From contig CALBOC010000235.1 of the NCBI GenBank assembly GCA_937896705.1, positions 1 to 5,554 of the forward strand: a stretch of DNA of 5,554 nt. Direction: 5' to 3'. This document shows, in pieces, positions 5,418-5,554 of the stretch. A model generated the notes under the pieces. The model was not told where the DNA came from and did not search any database. It saw nothing but the letters and a program-made list of their open reading frames with translations. The position numbers and the translations under genes are program-made. Source of the stretch: an uncultured Micrococcaceae bacterium. GTDB taxonomy: Bacteria; Actinomycetota; Actinomycetes; Actinomycetales; Micrococcaceae. Every line of letters starts with the position of its first letter. The first letter of the stretch is position 1.

Positions 5418-5554
5418 CTAAGACGTGATCGACTTGGTGCCGTTGCCATGGTTGACTTCGATCTTGCGTGGTTTCGCAGATTCCGCGACCGGGATCTCTA
5501 ACGCCAGCACACCATCGGCATAGTTCGCGGTGATGTTGTCGGTGTCGAGGTTCT
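5418..5554 (-). CDS. Hsp20/alpha-crystallin small heat shock protein, C-terminal end only
   Basis: The last 44 codons of a small heat shock protein, an ATP-independent holdase that keeps unfolding proteins soluble in the cytoplasm. The visible end reads as the last strands of an alpha-crystallin domain: [21 protein letters not shown] (in two parts, residues 2-12 and 13-22 of the fragment). This is the usual pattern of hydrophobic core, GVL turn and LEIPV strand. It is followed by KPRKIEV, whose I-x-V is the conserved C-terminal anchor that docks between subunits in oligomers. A short polar tail ends at the TAG at 5418-5420. The start and the bulk of the domain lie beyond position 5554. It is the first gene in reading order here and may share a transcript with the small ORF. 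Confidence 0.9.
   Translation of the reverse strand, partial: NLDTDNITANYADGVLALEIPVAESAKPRKIEVNHGNGTKSITS

Overview
The window looks like a chromosomal segment from an actinobacterium of moderately high GC. The short iron-sulfur aconitase, the RraA protein, the Pyridox_ox_2-like split barrel and the double-glycine peptide genes all fit a Micrococcales-like host, but this placement is inference from protein character only. Every gene I can support lies on the minus strand, so the reading order runs from high to low coordinates. No tRNA, rRNA, insertion sequence or CRISPR array was seen, and no stretch without a gene exceeds 300 bases.

Reading order: (1) the C-terminal end of an Hsp20/alpha-crystallin small heat shock protein (5418-5554, cut by the window edge). 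(2) A 38-residue orphan small ORF with a very strong Shine-Dalgarno (5238-5354), flanked by two hairpins. (3) An RraA-family protein (4643-5143). (4) A pyridoxamine-phosphate-oxidase-like split-barrel flavoprotein (4106-4558). (5) A short, roughly 660-residue aconitase with a complete set of cluster cysteines (1998-3983). (6) A compact peptide-export locus, 1-1834.

The peptide-export locus is the interesting part. Three tiny genes (56, 56 and 51 codons) overlap each other by exactly 4 bases (ATGA). They share a leader of the form LGRxLxDx(E/D)LxxFxGG, that is, a double-glycine processing site. About 140 bases downstream begins an ABC transporter with an N-terminal C39 cysteine peptidase domain (Q9, C15, H92, D108), the enzyme class that cuts after GG and exports the core. 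The first two cores are paralogous, rich in alternating polar/hydrophobic residues, and carry two cysteines each. The third core is unrelated: one cysteine, rich in Pro, Trp and Arg. This looks like an undescribed multi-component secreted peptide system (bacteriocin or signal). Two RNA structures appear to set its expression: a 10-bp inverted repeat whose downstream arm is the Shine-Dalgarno and spacer of the first peptide gene, and an 18-position hairpin between the last peptide gene and the transporter gene. No immunity gene, modification enzyme or regulator is visible here; they would have to lie beyond position 1.
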